NCBI RefSeq assembly: GCF_044465595.1
Contig: NZ_JBITLV010000007.1
Location: 315,887-379,886, forward strand
Origin: Spongisporangium articulatum
Lineage (GTDB): Bacteria; Actinomycetota; Actinomycetes; Actinomycetales; Kineosporiaceae
DNA: 64,000 nucleotides
Reading direction: 5' to 3'
Shown here: positions 42,235 to 50,010 of the stretch, one piece after another
Position numbering within the stretch: position 1 is the first letter of the stretch
Layout of the letters: every line of letters starts with the position of its first letter
Notes under the pieces: model-generated
Told to the model about the DNA's origin: nothing
The model's database searches: none
Seen by the model: only the letters and a program-made list of their open reading frames with translations
Translations under genes and position numbers: made by a program

Positions 42235-42852
42235 GTGTTCGGACGTGAGAAGACCCCCACCGCCGCCACCCCGACCGTCTCCGAGTCGAGCGAGACGGTG
42301 AAGGTGGGCGGCAAGGGCCGCGCCACGCCCTCGCGCAAGGAGGCGCAGGCCCGCAACCGCGTGCCGCTGGTCGGGGCCGCCGCGCCCGCCGTGCCCAAGG
42401 GGGCCACCCGCGAGGAGCGGCGCGAGGCCAAGCGACAGCGCCAGGCGCTCAACCGGGAGAACCGGATCAAGACGCTGGAGGGGCAGGCCAAGGGCGACGA
42501 CCGCTACCTGCTGCCCCGCGACAAGGGGCCGGTGAAGCGCTACGTCCGCGACGTCGTCGACGCCCGCTACAACGCCGGCGAGTACTTCCTGCCGGTCGCC
42601 GTCGCCTCGTTCGGTCTGACGCTCGTGCAGACCCCGTTCACCCGGGTCGCGGGTGCGGTGCTGCTGTACGCGATGGTCCTGGCCATCGTGGTCGACTCGC
42701 TGTTCCTGGTCCGCCGCATACGCAAGGGCGTGCAGGAGAGGTTCGGCGAGAAGGCGGTCGGCGGAAACAACGCCTACGCGATCCTGCGCGCCTGCCAGAT
42801 GCGCCGCACCCGCCGCCCACCGGTGATCGTGGCCCGCGGCGCGCATCCGTGA
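42235..42852 (+). CDS. DUF3043 membrane protein
   Basis: The 205-residue protein has a charged cytoplasmic N-terminus (EERREAKRQRQALNRENR), the family block GPVKRYVRDVVDARYNAGEYF, two adjacent membrane helices (about 115-160) and a basic tail. DUF3043 is widespread in actinomycetes with no assigned function. Position near cobS/gcvT is conserved in the order I recall from M. tuberculosis. Confidence 0.88.
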   Translation: MFGREKTPTAATPTVSESSETVKVGGKGRATPSRKEAQARNRVPLVGAAAPAVPKGATREERREAKRQRQALNRENRIKTLEGQAKGDDRYLLPRDKGPVKRYVRDVVDARYNAGEYFLPVAVASFGLTLVQTPFTRVAGAVLLYAMVLAIVVDSLFLVRRIRKGVQERFGEKAVGGNNAYAILRACQMRRTRRPPVIVARGAHP

Positions 42853-42861
42853 GGGGTGAGT

Positions 42862-42867
42862 TAGCGT
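42862..42867 (+). promoter_or_regulatory. -10 element for aldo/keto reductase gene
   Basis: TAGCGT is followed by 7 bases and ATG 42875, again a leaderless arrangement. Confidence 0.55.
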
Positions 42868-42874
42868 CCGGGGT

Positions 42875-43885
42875 ATGGAGTTCCGTTACCTCGGCAACAG
42901 CGGCCTGAAGATCTCCGAGATCACCTACGGCAACTGGATCACCCACGGCTCACAGGTGGAGAACGACACCGCCACGGCCTGCGTGCGCGCGGCCCTCGAC
43001 GCCGGCATCACCAGCTTCGACACCGCGGACGCCTACGCGAACACCGCGGCCGAGACGGTGCTCGGCGAGGCGCTGAAGGGCGAGCGCCGCGAGAGCCTGG
43101 AGATCTTCACCAAGGTCTACTGGCCGACCGGGCCCGGCGGTCACAACGACTCCGGCCTGTCCCGCAAGCACATCCTGGAGTCGATCAACGGCTCGCTGCG
43201 GCGGTTGCAGACCGACTACGTCGACCTCTACCAGGCGCACCGGTACGACACGGAGACGCCACTTGAGGAGACGATGCTCGCGTTCGCGGACGTCGTGCGG
43301 GCCGGGAAGGCGCTCTACATCGGGGTCTCCGAGTGGACGGCCGAGCAGATCCGGACCGGGCACGCGCTCGCGCAGGAGCTGGGCGTGCACCTGGTCTCGA
43401 GCCAGCCGCAGTACTCGATGCTGTGGCGCGTGATCGAGCCCGAGGTCGAACCGACGTGCCGGGAGCTGGGTCTGTCGCAGATCGTCTGGTCGCCGATCGC
43501 GCAGGGCGTGCTGACCGGCAAGTACCTCCCCGGGCAGGCGCCGCCGGCCGGGTCGCGGGCCACCGACGAGAAGAGCGGCGCCGCGTTCATCGAGCGTTGG
43601 ATGCGTGACGACGTGCTGGCCCGCGTGCAGGACCTGAAGCCGGTCGCGGACGACGCCGGCCTGAGCCTCGCGCAGCTGGCCGTGGCCTGGGTGCTGCAGA
43701 ACGACAACGTGGCGGCCGCGCTGGTCGGTGCCTCCCGGCCCGAGCAGGTGCACGAGAACGTGGAGGCCGCCGGGGTGCGCCTCGAACCGGAGCTCATGAC
43801 CCGCATCGACGACGTGCTCGGCGATCTCGTGGAACGCGACCCGGCGCAGACGGCCCGCAACGCGCCGGCCGGCCGGCCCACCTGA
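42875..43885 (+). CDS. Aldo/keto reductase, Kv-beta-like
   Basis: The 336-residue NADPH-dependent reductase begins MEFRYLGNSGLKISEITYG. The catalytic tetrad is visible as FDTADAYAN (Asp, Tyr), FTKVYW (Lys) and YQAHRYD (His). SPIAQGVLTGKY and the C-terminal GASRPEQV bind cofactor. It belongs to the AKR6/YghZ-like group. The substrate is unknown. Confidence 0.92.
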   Translation: MEFRYLGNSGLKISEITYGNWITHGSQVENDTATACVRAALDAGITSFDTADAYANTAAETVLGEALKGERRESLEIFTKVYWPTGPGGHNDSGLSRKHILESINGSLRRLQTDYVDLYQAHRYDTETPLEETMLAFADVVRAGKALYIGVSEWTAEQIRTGHALAQELGVHLVSSQPQYSMLWRVIEPEVEPTCRELGLSQIVWSPIAQGVLTGKYLPGQAPPAGSRATDEKSGAAFIERWMRDDVLARVQDLKPVADDAGLSLAQLAVAWVLQNDNVAAALVGASRPEQVHENVEAAGVRLEPELMTRIDDVLGDLVERDPAQTARNAPAGRPT

Positions 43886-43900
43886 CGAGCTGCCCGATCG

Positions 43901-43930
43901 ACGGACTATTCGACGGACTACTCGGCGGAG
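43901..43930 (+). repeat. Short imperfect direct repeats between convergent genes
   Basis: GACGGACTATTC, GACGGACTACTC and GGGACTACTC follow one another in the 48-base gap between the reductase and the small minus-strand gene. Meaning unknown. Confidence 0.4.
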
Positions 43931-43933
43931 GGA

Positions 43934-44146
43934 CTACTCGACCGGGCGCAGGCTCATCGGGCCGTAGACGACCTCGTCGGACTCCAGCAGGTACACCTGC
44001 TCCACCCCCGCGGCCAGCAGGTCGTGCCAGGCCTCGCCGACCCACGTCTCGGCGTCCGCCTGGCTCGGGAAGGTGTTGGCCGGCAGCTCACCACCGCTCA
44101 GGGTCGAACCGTCCGCCGCCTCGAATCGCCATGCCCACGGGTTCAC
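43934..44146 (-). CDS. Small conserved-looking hypothetical protein
   Basis: GTG 44146 is chosen because TACGGT lies exactly 7 bases upstream, fitting the leaderless pattern; an ATG at 44167 is also in frame. The 70-residue product has NPWAWRFEAADG, a Trp-rich middle (AETWVGEAWHDLL) and a beta-like C-terminus (VEQVYLLESDEVVYGPM). I recognise no domain. GC at third codon positions is high, supporting a real gene. Confidence 0.65.
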   Translation of the reverse strand: MNPWAWRFEAADGSTLSGGELPANTFPSQADAETWVGEAWHDLLAAGVEQVYLLESDEVVYGPMSLRPVE

Positions 44147-44153
44147 CCGGCCC

Positions 44154-44159
44154 ACCGTA
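44154..44159 (-). promoter_or_regulatory. -10 element for the small hypothetical gene
   Basis: Minus-strand TACGGT, 7 bases before GTG 44146. Confidence 0.5.
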
Positions 44160-44168
44160 ACGGGCATA

Positions 44169-44248
44169 GGGCGCTGAGTGTGCAGTCCCTTGACGCTTGG
44201 CGCGCGCCTGCGTGCGCCAAGTGTCACGAGACTTCGCACTCAGGGCCC
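44169..44248. repeat. Long imperfect hairpin in a divergent promoter region
   Basis: GGGCGCTGAGTG (44169-44180) pairs with 44237-44248 (one mismatch), and inside it CTTGGCGCGC (44196-44205) pairs with 44212-44221 (one mismatch). It lies between two divergent leaderless promoters and abuts the cobU -10 element. Unlike the other hairpins it is not at gene ends, so an operator role is possible. Confidence 0.55.
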
Positions 44249-44254
44249 TAGCCT
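44249..44254 (+). promoter_or_regulatory. -10 element for cobU
   Basis: TAGCCT plus 7 bases precedes GTG 44262. A leaderless start leaves no room for a cobalamin riboswitch. Confidence 0.55.
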
Positions 44255-44261
44255 GGCCCGC

Positions 44262-45008
44262 GTGACCTACGACGCCGTCGTGCTCGGCGAGGAAGTGCTC
44301 GCGGCGGCGCACACGCTGGCCCGCCGCCGCGCCGCGGGCGAACTCGGCCCCGACGCGCGCGTGGGGTTCGCCGGCCCGACGACGATGCGCCCCCGCCGCC
44401 TCGCCCTGCTGCTGGCCGCCTGGGGCGGTTCCCGGGCCGACGCGCTGACCGACCCGGGCACGCTGCCCGCCGTCCCGCGGCTCGGTGGGCGGACGCTGGT
44501 GCTGGGCGGGGCGTCGTCCGGGAAGTCGGCGTTCGCCGAGGCGCTGCTGGCCGCCGAACCCCAGGTCACCTACCTGGCCACCGGGCCCCGGCCCGCCGCC
44601 GAGGACGCCGACTGGGCGGCTCGCGTGGCCCGGCACCGGGAACGGCGACCGGCCTGGTGGAGCACCGTGGAGTCACCCGATGCCGCCCTCGAGCTGACCA
44701 CCCCGACCCCCGTCCTGCTCGACTCCGTCGGCACGTGGCTGACCGCCGCACTGGACGACTGCGCCGCCTGGCAGCGCCCACCCGGCTGGCGGGAGCGGCT
44801 CGACGAACGGGTGGAGGCGTTCGTCGAGGCGTGGCGGGCCCGGACCGGCACCGTGGTGGCGGTCAGCGACGAGGTGGGGCTGGGCGTCGTCCCGGCGACC
44901 CCGGCCGGACGGCTGTTCCGGGAGCGGCTCGGCGCCCTCAACGAGCGGCTGGCCGAGGCGAGCGACCGGGTGCTGCTGGTGGTGGCCGGTCAGGTGACGG
45001 AGCTGTGA
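44262..45008 (+). CDS. cobU: Adenosylcobinamide kinase/GTP transferase with N-terminal extension
   Basis: The 248-residue protein has the CobU Walker A LVLGGASSGKSAFAE near residue 80, then TYLATGPRP, RHRERRPAWWSTVE, LLDSVGTWL and VSDEVGLGVVP. It phosphorylates adenosylcobinamide and adds GMP in the late B12 pathway. The first 75-80 residues (VTYDAVVLGEEVLAAAHTL) are absent from classic CobU of about 180 residues and are unrecognised. A CobT-like gene and cobS follow. Confidence 0.9.
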   Translation: MTYDAVVLGEEVLAAAHTLARRRAAGELGPDARVGFAGPTTMRPRRLALLLAAWGGSRADALTDPGTLPAVPRLGGRTLVLGGASSGKSAFAEALLAAEPQVTYLATGPRPAAEDADWAARVARHRERRPAWWSTVESPDAALELTTPTPVLLDSVGTWLTAALDDCAAWQRPPGWRERLDERVEAFVEAWRARTGTVVAVSDEVGLGVVPATPAGRLFRERLGALNERLAEASDRVLLVVAGQVTEL

Positions 45009-45020
45009 TGATGTCCCGTT

Positions 45021-45896
45021 GTGACTGACCCCCTCATCGATGCGGAGCCGCCGCAGGACGCGGTCGAGGCGCTGCTGGCGGGCACCGATCTGCCGGACGG
45101 CTGGGCCACCCGGGCGACCGGCCCGGACCGCCTCACCGAACTGGCGGGCTGGTGGACGACGGTCTCCGCCGCCCCCACGCCCGCGCAGGTCACGCTGGCC
45201 TGGGCGGCCGAGGAGGCCGCGGGGGACGCCGACGCTCCCCCGCGCTGCGCGGCCCGGCTGGTCCGCGCGGAGGCCGCGGGGCGCCCGAGCGATGTGGAGA
45301 CGGCGCTCGCGTGGGGCGCGGCGACCGCGGATGCGGCGGTGGACGGCGGCAGTGACCTGATCGTCCTGAGCCTGCCCGAGGAGCTGGTCGCCGACGCCCT
45401 CGAGGCGCACGTGCTGCTGGCCGCCCAGCAGCTGCAGCTGGACCCGGTCGACGCCAGCGAGTGGCCGAGCCCCGAGAACGTGATGAGCGACGTGGCCTGG
45501 GTCGCCCGGGTGGCCGGGCTGCGCGACGAGCGCCGACGGGTCGGCGACCTGTCCGGCGCGCCGCAGCGGCTGCTCACGGCGGTCGGTTCGCCCTGGTTGG
45601 CCGCCGGGGTGGGACTGCTGGCCCGGGCCACCGCCCGGCGCACGCCGGTCCTGCTCGACGGCGCCGCGGCGGCGGTCGCCGGCTTGCTGCTGCGGCGGAC
45701 CGACCCGGCGGCGCGGGCCTGGTGGCAGGTGGCGGACGGGGGCGACCGGTTGCACACCCGGGTGCTGGCCGAGCTGAAGCTGACGCCGGTGCTCACGCTG
45801 GCGTTGGGGCGGCGCCCCGGCGACCCGTGGCTGGGTGGGCGCGTGGCCCTCGCGGTGCTCGAGACCGCCTGCGCGGCAGGCACCGTCGAGTCGTGA
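45021..45896 (+). CDS. Diverged CobT-like phosphoribosyltransferase homologue
   Basis: The 291-residue protein keeps CobT landmarks: DRLTELAGWWTTVSA near the N-terminus and TARRTPVLLDGAAAAVAGLLL. The GMGIGNTT-type loop is missing and the catalytic GEGTGA block is replaced by GRRPGDPWLGG, so the catalytic Glu is gone. It is about 60 residues shorter than CobT. Position between cobU and cobS fits a cobT descendant. It may have lost or changed its activity of making alpha-ribazole phosphate. Confidence 0.7.
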   Translation: MTDPLIDAEPPQDAVEALLAGTDLPDGWATRATGPDRLTELAGWWTTVSAAPTPAQVTLAWAAEEAAGDADAPPRCAARLVRAEAAGRPSDVETALAWGAATADAAVDGGSDLIVLSLPEELVADALEAHVLLAAQQLQLDPVDASEWPSPENVMSDVAWVARVAGLRDERRRVGDLSGAPQRLLTAVGSPWLAAGVGLLARATARRTPVLLDGAAAAVAGLLLRRTDPAARAWWQVADGGDRLHTRVLAELKLTPVLTLALGRRPGDPWLGGRVALAVLETACAAGTVES

Positions 45897-46813
45897 CCGG
45901 CTCACTCGACGACGCCGCCGCGACCCGGCCGCCCCGGCTGGTCGACCCGCTGCTGCTGGCCTTCGGCACCCTGACCGCGCTGCGGGTGCCCGCCCCGCGG
46001 TCGCTGGTGGCCCCGATCCCGGGCCGGGCGATGCTGCTGGCCCCCGTGGCCGGGCTGTTCCCCGGTGGGCTCGCGGCGCTGACGGCCTGGGGCGGCTGGC
46101 AGCTCGGCTGGGACCCGCTGGTGGTCGCGGTGCTGGCGGTCGCCGTCCTGCAGCTCGCCACGCGGGGGCTGCACCTCGACGGGCTGGCCGACTTCGCCGA
46201 CGGGTCCGCCGCCTCCTACGACCGGGAGAAGGCGCTGTCCGTGATGCGCCGCGGCGACACCGGCCCGGCGGGCCTGGCCACGACGGTGACCGTGCTGCTC
46301 CTGCAGGTCGCCGCCCTGGCGCAGCTGCTGAGCCTGACCGTCGGAGGCCCGGTGACGGCGACCTTCCGCGAAGCCGTCCTGGGTGACGGACAGGACGGGC
46401 TGTTCTACGGCGGTGACCTGGCGCCGGCCGCGACGGTGTTCGGGCACGTGGTCCCGGTCGGCGCGCTCGGGGTCCTGCTCGTGGCCGTGGCCGCCCGGCT
46501 CGCGATACCGCTGGCCTGCCTGCGCAGCGTGCCGGCCGCCCGGCCGGAGGGTCTCGGCGCCACGGTCGCCGGTTCGGTGCGGCTGCCCTCGTTCCTCGTC
46601 GTCGCCGTGTTGGTGACCGTACTGCTGGGCCTGCTCGGTACCTACGCCGGTCTGGATGCCTGGCAGGTGCCGGTGGCCGTCGGCGTCGCGCTCGTCGTCG
46701 CAGCTCTCGTGGTCCGGCGCGCGGTGAAACGGTTCGGCGGCATCACCGGCGACGTGATCGGCGCCGCGGTCGAGTTGTCCACCGCCGCCGCCCTCCTCGC
46801 CCTCTGTTCGTGA
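45893..46813 (+). CDS. cobS: Adenosylcobinamide-GDP ribazoletransferase (cobalamin synthase)
   Basis: The 306-residue polytopic protein has the CobS signatures LHLDGLADFADG, RRGDTGPAG and KRFGGITGDVIGAAVE. It joins alpha-ribazole to adenosylcobinamide-GDP in the membrane. GTG 45893 overlaps the CobT-like stop (GTGA). Its TGA lies inside the left arm of the next hairpin. Confidence 0.95.
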   Translation: MTGSLDDAAATRPPRLVDPLLLAFGTLTALRVPAPRSLVAPIPGRAMLLAPVAGLFPGGLAALTAWGGWQLGWDPLVVAVLAVAVLQLATRGLHLDGLADFADGSAASYDREKALSVMRRGDTGPAGLATTVTVLLLQVAALAQLLSLTVGGPVTATFREAVLGDGQDGLFYGGDLAPAATVFGHVVPVGALGVLLVAVAARLAIPLACLRSVPAARPEGLGATVAGSVRLPSFLVVAVLVTVLLGLLGTYAGLDAWQVPVAVGVALVVAALVVRRAVKRFGGITGDVIGAAVELSTAAALLALCS

Positions 46814-46895
46814 TCAAGGAAACTTCTACTCTCCTCGAACGTCGACCGACCTACGTCGGCCTCGCCGGAGAGTAGAAGTTTCCTTGATCACGAAC
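46806..46895. terminator. TGATCA-type bidirectional terminator
   Basis: Perfect 29-base arms at 46806-46834 and 46867-46895, beginning GTTCGTGATCAAGGAAACTT, with a 32-base spacer. The cobS stop lies in the left arm and the right arm reaches the gcvT stop, so the element ends both convergent genes. Confidence 0.9.
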
Positions 46896-47995
46896 TAGCG
46901 GGTCGAGGTGTCCACGAACGGCGGCTTGGTCACGCGACAGCGCAGCGACCGGCCGCGCACCGACACCGCCACCTCGTCCCCGACGGCCACCGCGGGGTCG
47001 AGCAGCCCCAGCGCGATACCGACCTTGAGGGTCGGCGAGAAGGTGCCCGACGTCGTCCGGCCCACGACCGCGCCGGAGGCGTCGAGCACGTCCATGTCCG
47101 CGCGGGGCACGCCCCGGTCGAGGGCGACCAGCCCGGTCGCGACCCGCGACGGGCCCGCCTCGCGTTCGGCGACCAGCACGTCACGCCCCCAGAACGCGGG
47201 CTTCCTCCAGCCCACCGCCCAGCCGACGCGTGCCTGCACCGGCGTGATGTCGAGGTTCAACTCGTGGCCGTGCAACGCGTACCCCATCTCGGTGCGCAGC
47301 GTGTCACGGGCACCGAGACCGACCGGCAGGCCACCGAACTCGCGCGAGGCCTCGAGCAGCGCGTCCCACAGCGCGGGAGCGGAGTCCCACGCCGGCAGCA
47401 GCTCGTAGCCCCGCTCGCCGGTGTAGCCGGTGCGGCACACGATCAGCGACCGGCCCTGCCACTCGACCTCGACGAAGCTCATGTAGTCGTGCCCGGTCGG
47501 CAGGCCCAGCGCAGCGAGCGTCTCGTCGCTGCGCGGGCCCTGCACGGCGATCACGCCGTAGTCGGTGTGCCGGTCGGTGACGGTGATCCCCTCCGGCGCG
47601 GCGGCGGCGAGCCGCTCGACCACCGCGGCCGTGTTGGCCGCGTTCGGGACCAGGAACACGTCGTCGGGGCCGCGCAGGTAGGCGATCAGGTCGTCGACCA
47701 CGCCGCCGGACGACGGGTCGCAGCACAGCGTGTACTGCGCCTGCCCGGGACCGATCCGGCCGAGGTCGTTGGTCAGGCACGAGTTCACGAACTCGGCGGC
47801 CCCGGGACCGGTGACGGACGCCTTGCCGAGGTGGCTGACGTCGAAGACACCGACCCGTTCGCGCACGGCCGCGTGCTCGCCGAGGACCCCCGATCCGGCG
47901 TACTCGATCGGCATCTCCCAGCCGCCGAAGTCGGCCAGTTTGGCGCCGAGGGCGACGTGCCGGTCGTAGAGCGCCGTGCGGCGAAGCGTGTCCAC
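46895..47995 (-). CDS. gcvT: Aminomethyltransferase (glycine cleavage T protein)
   Basis: The 366-residue protein has RRTALYDRHVALGAKLADFGGWEMP, FDVSHLGKASVTGP, the folate-site Asp region NDLGRIGPGQAQYT and TGYTGERGYEL. It takes the aminomethyl group from lipoylated GcvH and makes methylene-tetrahydrofolate. gcvH and gcvP are not here. GTG 47995 is set by a -10 element 7 bases upstream; GTG 48004 is the alternative. Confidence 0.95.
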   Translation of the reverse strand: MDTLRRTALYDRHVALGAKLADFGGWEMPIEYAGSGVLGEHAAVRERVGVFDVSHLGKASVTGPGAAEFVNSCLTNDLGRIGPGQAQYTLCCDPSSGGVVDDLIAYLRGPDDVFLVPNAANTAAVVERLAAAAPEGITVTDRHTDYGVIAVQGPRSDETLAALGLPTGHDYMSFVEVEWQGRSLIVCRTGYTGERGYELLPAWDSAPALWDALLEASREFGGLPVGLGARDTLRTEMGYALHGHELNLDITPVQARVGWAVGWRKPAFWGRDVLVAEREAGPSRVATGLVALDRGVPRADMDVLDASGAVVGRTTSGTFSPTLKVGIALGLLDPAVAVGDEVAVSVRGRSLRCRVTKPPFVDTSTR

Positions 47996-48002
47996 GCCGA
48001 TC

Positions 48003-48008
48003 ACCGTA
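48003..48008 (-). promoter_or_regulatory. -10 element for leaderless gcvT
   Basis: Minus-strand TACGGT is followed by 7 bases and GTG 47995. It rules out a long leader with a glycine riboswitch. Confidence 0.55.
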
Positions 48009-48033
48009 TCGGGGGTCCCACGCGGGGTGGACG

Positions 48034-48061
48034 TTGCACCGGAACCTGTCCGCCCTACGAT
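48034..48061 (+). promoter_or_regulatory. Promoter of pepA, leaderless
   Basis: TTGCAC (48034-48039), a 16-base spacer and TACGAT (48056-48061) are followed by 7 bases and GTG 48069. This is the clearest complete promoter in the window. Confidence 0.65.
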
Positions 48062-48068
48062 CGGCCTC

Positions 48069-49565
48069 GTGCTGAACCTCACCGTCACCAGCAAGGATCC
48101 CGCGGACATCGGCGCCGACGCCCTCGTCGTCGGAGTGGTCTCCGGCAGCGGAGGTCCGGCGCTCGCCGCGACCCCGGGCCTGTCCACCGGCGTCCGCAAC
48201 CGCCTCGCCACGGCCCTGAAGGCGGCCGGGGTGAGCGCGAAACCGGATGCCGTGCAGCGGATTCCCGCCGTGACGGGGGTCAACGCCAAGTCGGTCGTGT
48301 TCACCGGCCTCGGCGAGCAGAGCACGGTGGACGACGAGAGCCTGCGCCGCGCGGCGGGCGCGGCGGCGCGCTCGCTGGCCGGTTCCGCCAAGGCCGTCCT
48401 CGCGCTGCCCGCCACCACCCCCGCCGCCACGGTGGCCGTGGCCGAGGGCGCCCTGCTGGGGGCCTACTCGTTCGACCGGTACAAGTCCGGCGCGAAGGGC
48501 GACGGGCCGCTCGGTGCCGCGGTGGTCGTGACCGGCGCGTCCCCGGCGGCGGTGCGGGGCGGCATCCGGCGGGCGAAGGTGCTGGCCGAGGCCGTGCACG
48601 GCACCCGGGACCTGATCAACACCTCACCGCTCGACCTGTACCCGGCGCAGTTCGCGGCGGAGGCGACCGCAGCCGCCGAGGGCCTGCCGGTCAAGGTGAC
48701 CGTGCTCGACGAGAAGAAGCTGGCCCGGGGCGGGTACGGCGGGCTGATCGGCGTCGGGCAGGGCTCGACCCGGCCGCCCCGGCTGGTGCAGCTGGAGTAC
48801 GCGCCGCGCGCGGCGAAGAAGCACGTCGCGCTGATCGGCAAGGGGATCACGTTCGACAGCGGCGGCATCTCCATCAAACCGGCCGCGAACATGGACGCGA
48901 TGAAGAGCGACATGTCCGGTGCCGCCGCGGTCCTGCACACCGTGCTGGCCGCCGCCAAGCTCGAGCTGCCGGTGAGGGTGACCGGCTGGCTGGCGATCGC
49001 CGAGAACATGCCGTCGGGCACCGCGCAGCGCCCGTCGGACGTCATCACGATCCGCGGCGGGAAGACCGTCGAGGTGCTGAACACCGACGCCGAGGGCCGG
49101 CTGGTCCTGGCCGACGCGCTGGTCAGCGCCGGTGAGAACGGCGCGAACCCCGACGTGATCGTCGACATCGCGACCCTGACCGGCGCCCAGATGGTGGCGC
49201 TGGGCAACCGGATCTCGGCGATCATGGCCAACGACGACGACCTGCGCGACCAGGTGCGCCGGGCCGCCGACACCTCCGGCGAGCAGTTCTGGCCGATGCC
49301 GCTGCCCAAGGAGCTGCGGGCGAGCATGGACAGCAAGGTCGCCGACATCGCGAACATCGGTGACCGGTTCGGCGGCATGCTCGTCGCCGGGCTGTTCCTG
49401 CAGGACTTCGTGCCGACGGACGGCGACGGGCGGCAGGTGCCGTGGGCGCACCTCGACATCGCCGGGCCGGCCTTCCTGACCGGCGCGGCACACGGCTACA
49501 CGACCGTGGGCGGCACCGGCGTCGGGGTCCGGACCATGCTCACCCTGCTGGAGGACCTCGCCTGA
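48069..49565 (+). CDS. pepA: Leucyl aminopeptidase, M17 family
   Basis: The 498-residue enzyme has the metal and catalytic blocks IGKGITFDSGGISIKP, MDAMKSDMSGAAAV and the family signature NTDAEGRLVLADAL. The N-terminal macrodomain-like half is more variable. It releases N-terminal residues from peptides and is usually hexameric. The position matches pepB of M. tuberculosis as I recall it. Confidence 0.95.
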   Translation: MLNLTVTSKDPADIGADALVVGVVSGSGGPALAATPGLSTGVRNRLATALKAAGVSAKPDAVQRIPAVTGVNAKSVVFTGLGEQSTVDDESLRRAAGAAARSLAGSAKAVLALPATTPAATVAVAEGALLGAYSFDRYKSGAKGDGPLGAAVVVTGASPAAVRGGIRRAKVLAEAVHGTRDLINTSPLDLYPAQFAAEATAAAEGLPVKVTVLDEKKLARGGYGGLIGVGQGSTRPPRLVQLEYAPRAAKKHVALIGKGITFDSGGISIKPAANMDAMKSDMSGAAAVLHTVLAAAKLELPVRVTGWLAIAENMPSGTAQRPSDVITIRGGKTVEVLNTDAEGRLVLADALVSAGENGANPDVIVDIATLTGAQMVALGNRISAIMANDDDLRDQVRRAADTSGEQFWPMPLPKELRASMDSKVADIANIGDRFGGMLVAGLFLQDFVPTDGDGRQVPWAHLDIAGPAFLTGAAHGYTTVGGTGVGVRTMLTLLEDLA

Positions 49566-49777
49566 GCCCTCGGGCACGGAAGCATCACGAACAACCCTCT
49601 GAGACGCGGGTGTGACACGGGTTCCGTACATTCACGTACGCCCGATATGTCCAATCCGCGGCGCATCCGGCCGGTCCGTTGACGTCCGGCCAGCACCCGT
49701 TCCTCCGCACGGGCCGGTGCAAGCCCAGCGTCGACGTCCCCCAGACCGGATGGGCCGCTCTCGCCTGAGAGGTCCTC
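49566..49777 (+). other. 212-base leader region before the ADKWP peptide gene
   Basis: No gene is seen. A TTGACG at 49679 could be a -35, but no convincing -10 follows. The last part is rich in short complementary segments and ends in TGAGAGG 5 bases before ATG 49778. No recognised riboswitch core is present. Confidence 0.4.
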
Positions 49778-49954
49778 ATGGTGTTCTCGCACAACAGCAC
49801 GTCCGTCGCCCGTACCGCCGCCCGCCGCACCGCCGACAAGTGGCCGCTGGACAAGTGGCCGGCCGACAAGTGGCCGTACCGCGCCGCCGACAAGTGGCCC
49901 GCGGACAAGTGGCCGGCCGACAAGTGGCCCGCCGACAAGTGGCCCGTGGTCTGA
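49778..49954 (+). CDS. Small peptide made of seven DKWP repeats
   Basis: ATG 49778 has a good ribosome site, TGAGAGG. The 58-residue product has an 18-residue leader (MVFSHNSTSVARTAARRT) and then seven five-residue units, mostly ADKWP (one LDKWP), interrupted once by YRA and ending in VV. I recognise no family. The leader plus repeated core resembles precursors of ribosomally made, modified peptides, but no modification enzyme is adjacent. A repetitive surface or binding peptide is equally possible. Strong support comes from the ribosome site, frame preservation and a terminator just after it. Confidence 0.65.
   Translation: MVFSHNSTSVARTAARRTADKWPLDKWPADKWPYRAADKWPADKWPADKWPADKWPVV
49832..49945 (+). 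repeat. 15-base tandem repeat (GCCGACAAGTGGCCC unit)
   Basis: Seven near-identical 15-base units, with one 9-base interruption, encode the DKWP peptide. Third positions vary (CCC/CCG, GCC/GCG) while the peptide unit is kept, which points to selection on protein rather than a recent DNA expansion only. Confidence 0.85.
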
Positions 49955-49973
49955 CCCCACCCGCCCGGTATCC

Positions 49974-50010
49974 GCAGGTGCCCCCGACTCACCCGGTCGG
50001 GGGTGCCTGC
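49974..50010. terminator. Bidirectional terminator after the peptide gene
   Basis: GCAGGTGCCCCCGAC (49974-49988) and its exact complement (49996-50010) flank a 7-base loop holding the stop codon of the convergent gene. Confidence 0.85.

Noticed and set aside
44147..44261. Cobalamin riboswitch upstream of cobU
   Set aside because: The cobU mRNA appears leaderless and no B12-box sequence is visible.
49690..49777. Riboswitch-like GGTGCAAGCCC segment before the peptide gene
   Set aside because: It faintly recalls cobalamin or SAM elements but the remaining conserved core is missing.
49832..49945. Possible CRISPR array
   Set aside because: The units are 15 bases with no spacers and keep a reading frame; no cas genes are present.
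49585..49992. Antisense frame encoding GHLSA repeats over the DKWP region
   Set aside because: It has no good ribosome site and overlaps the convergent terminator and the plus-strand gene, which has a clear ribosome site; the repeat is a mirror of the DKWP units.
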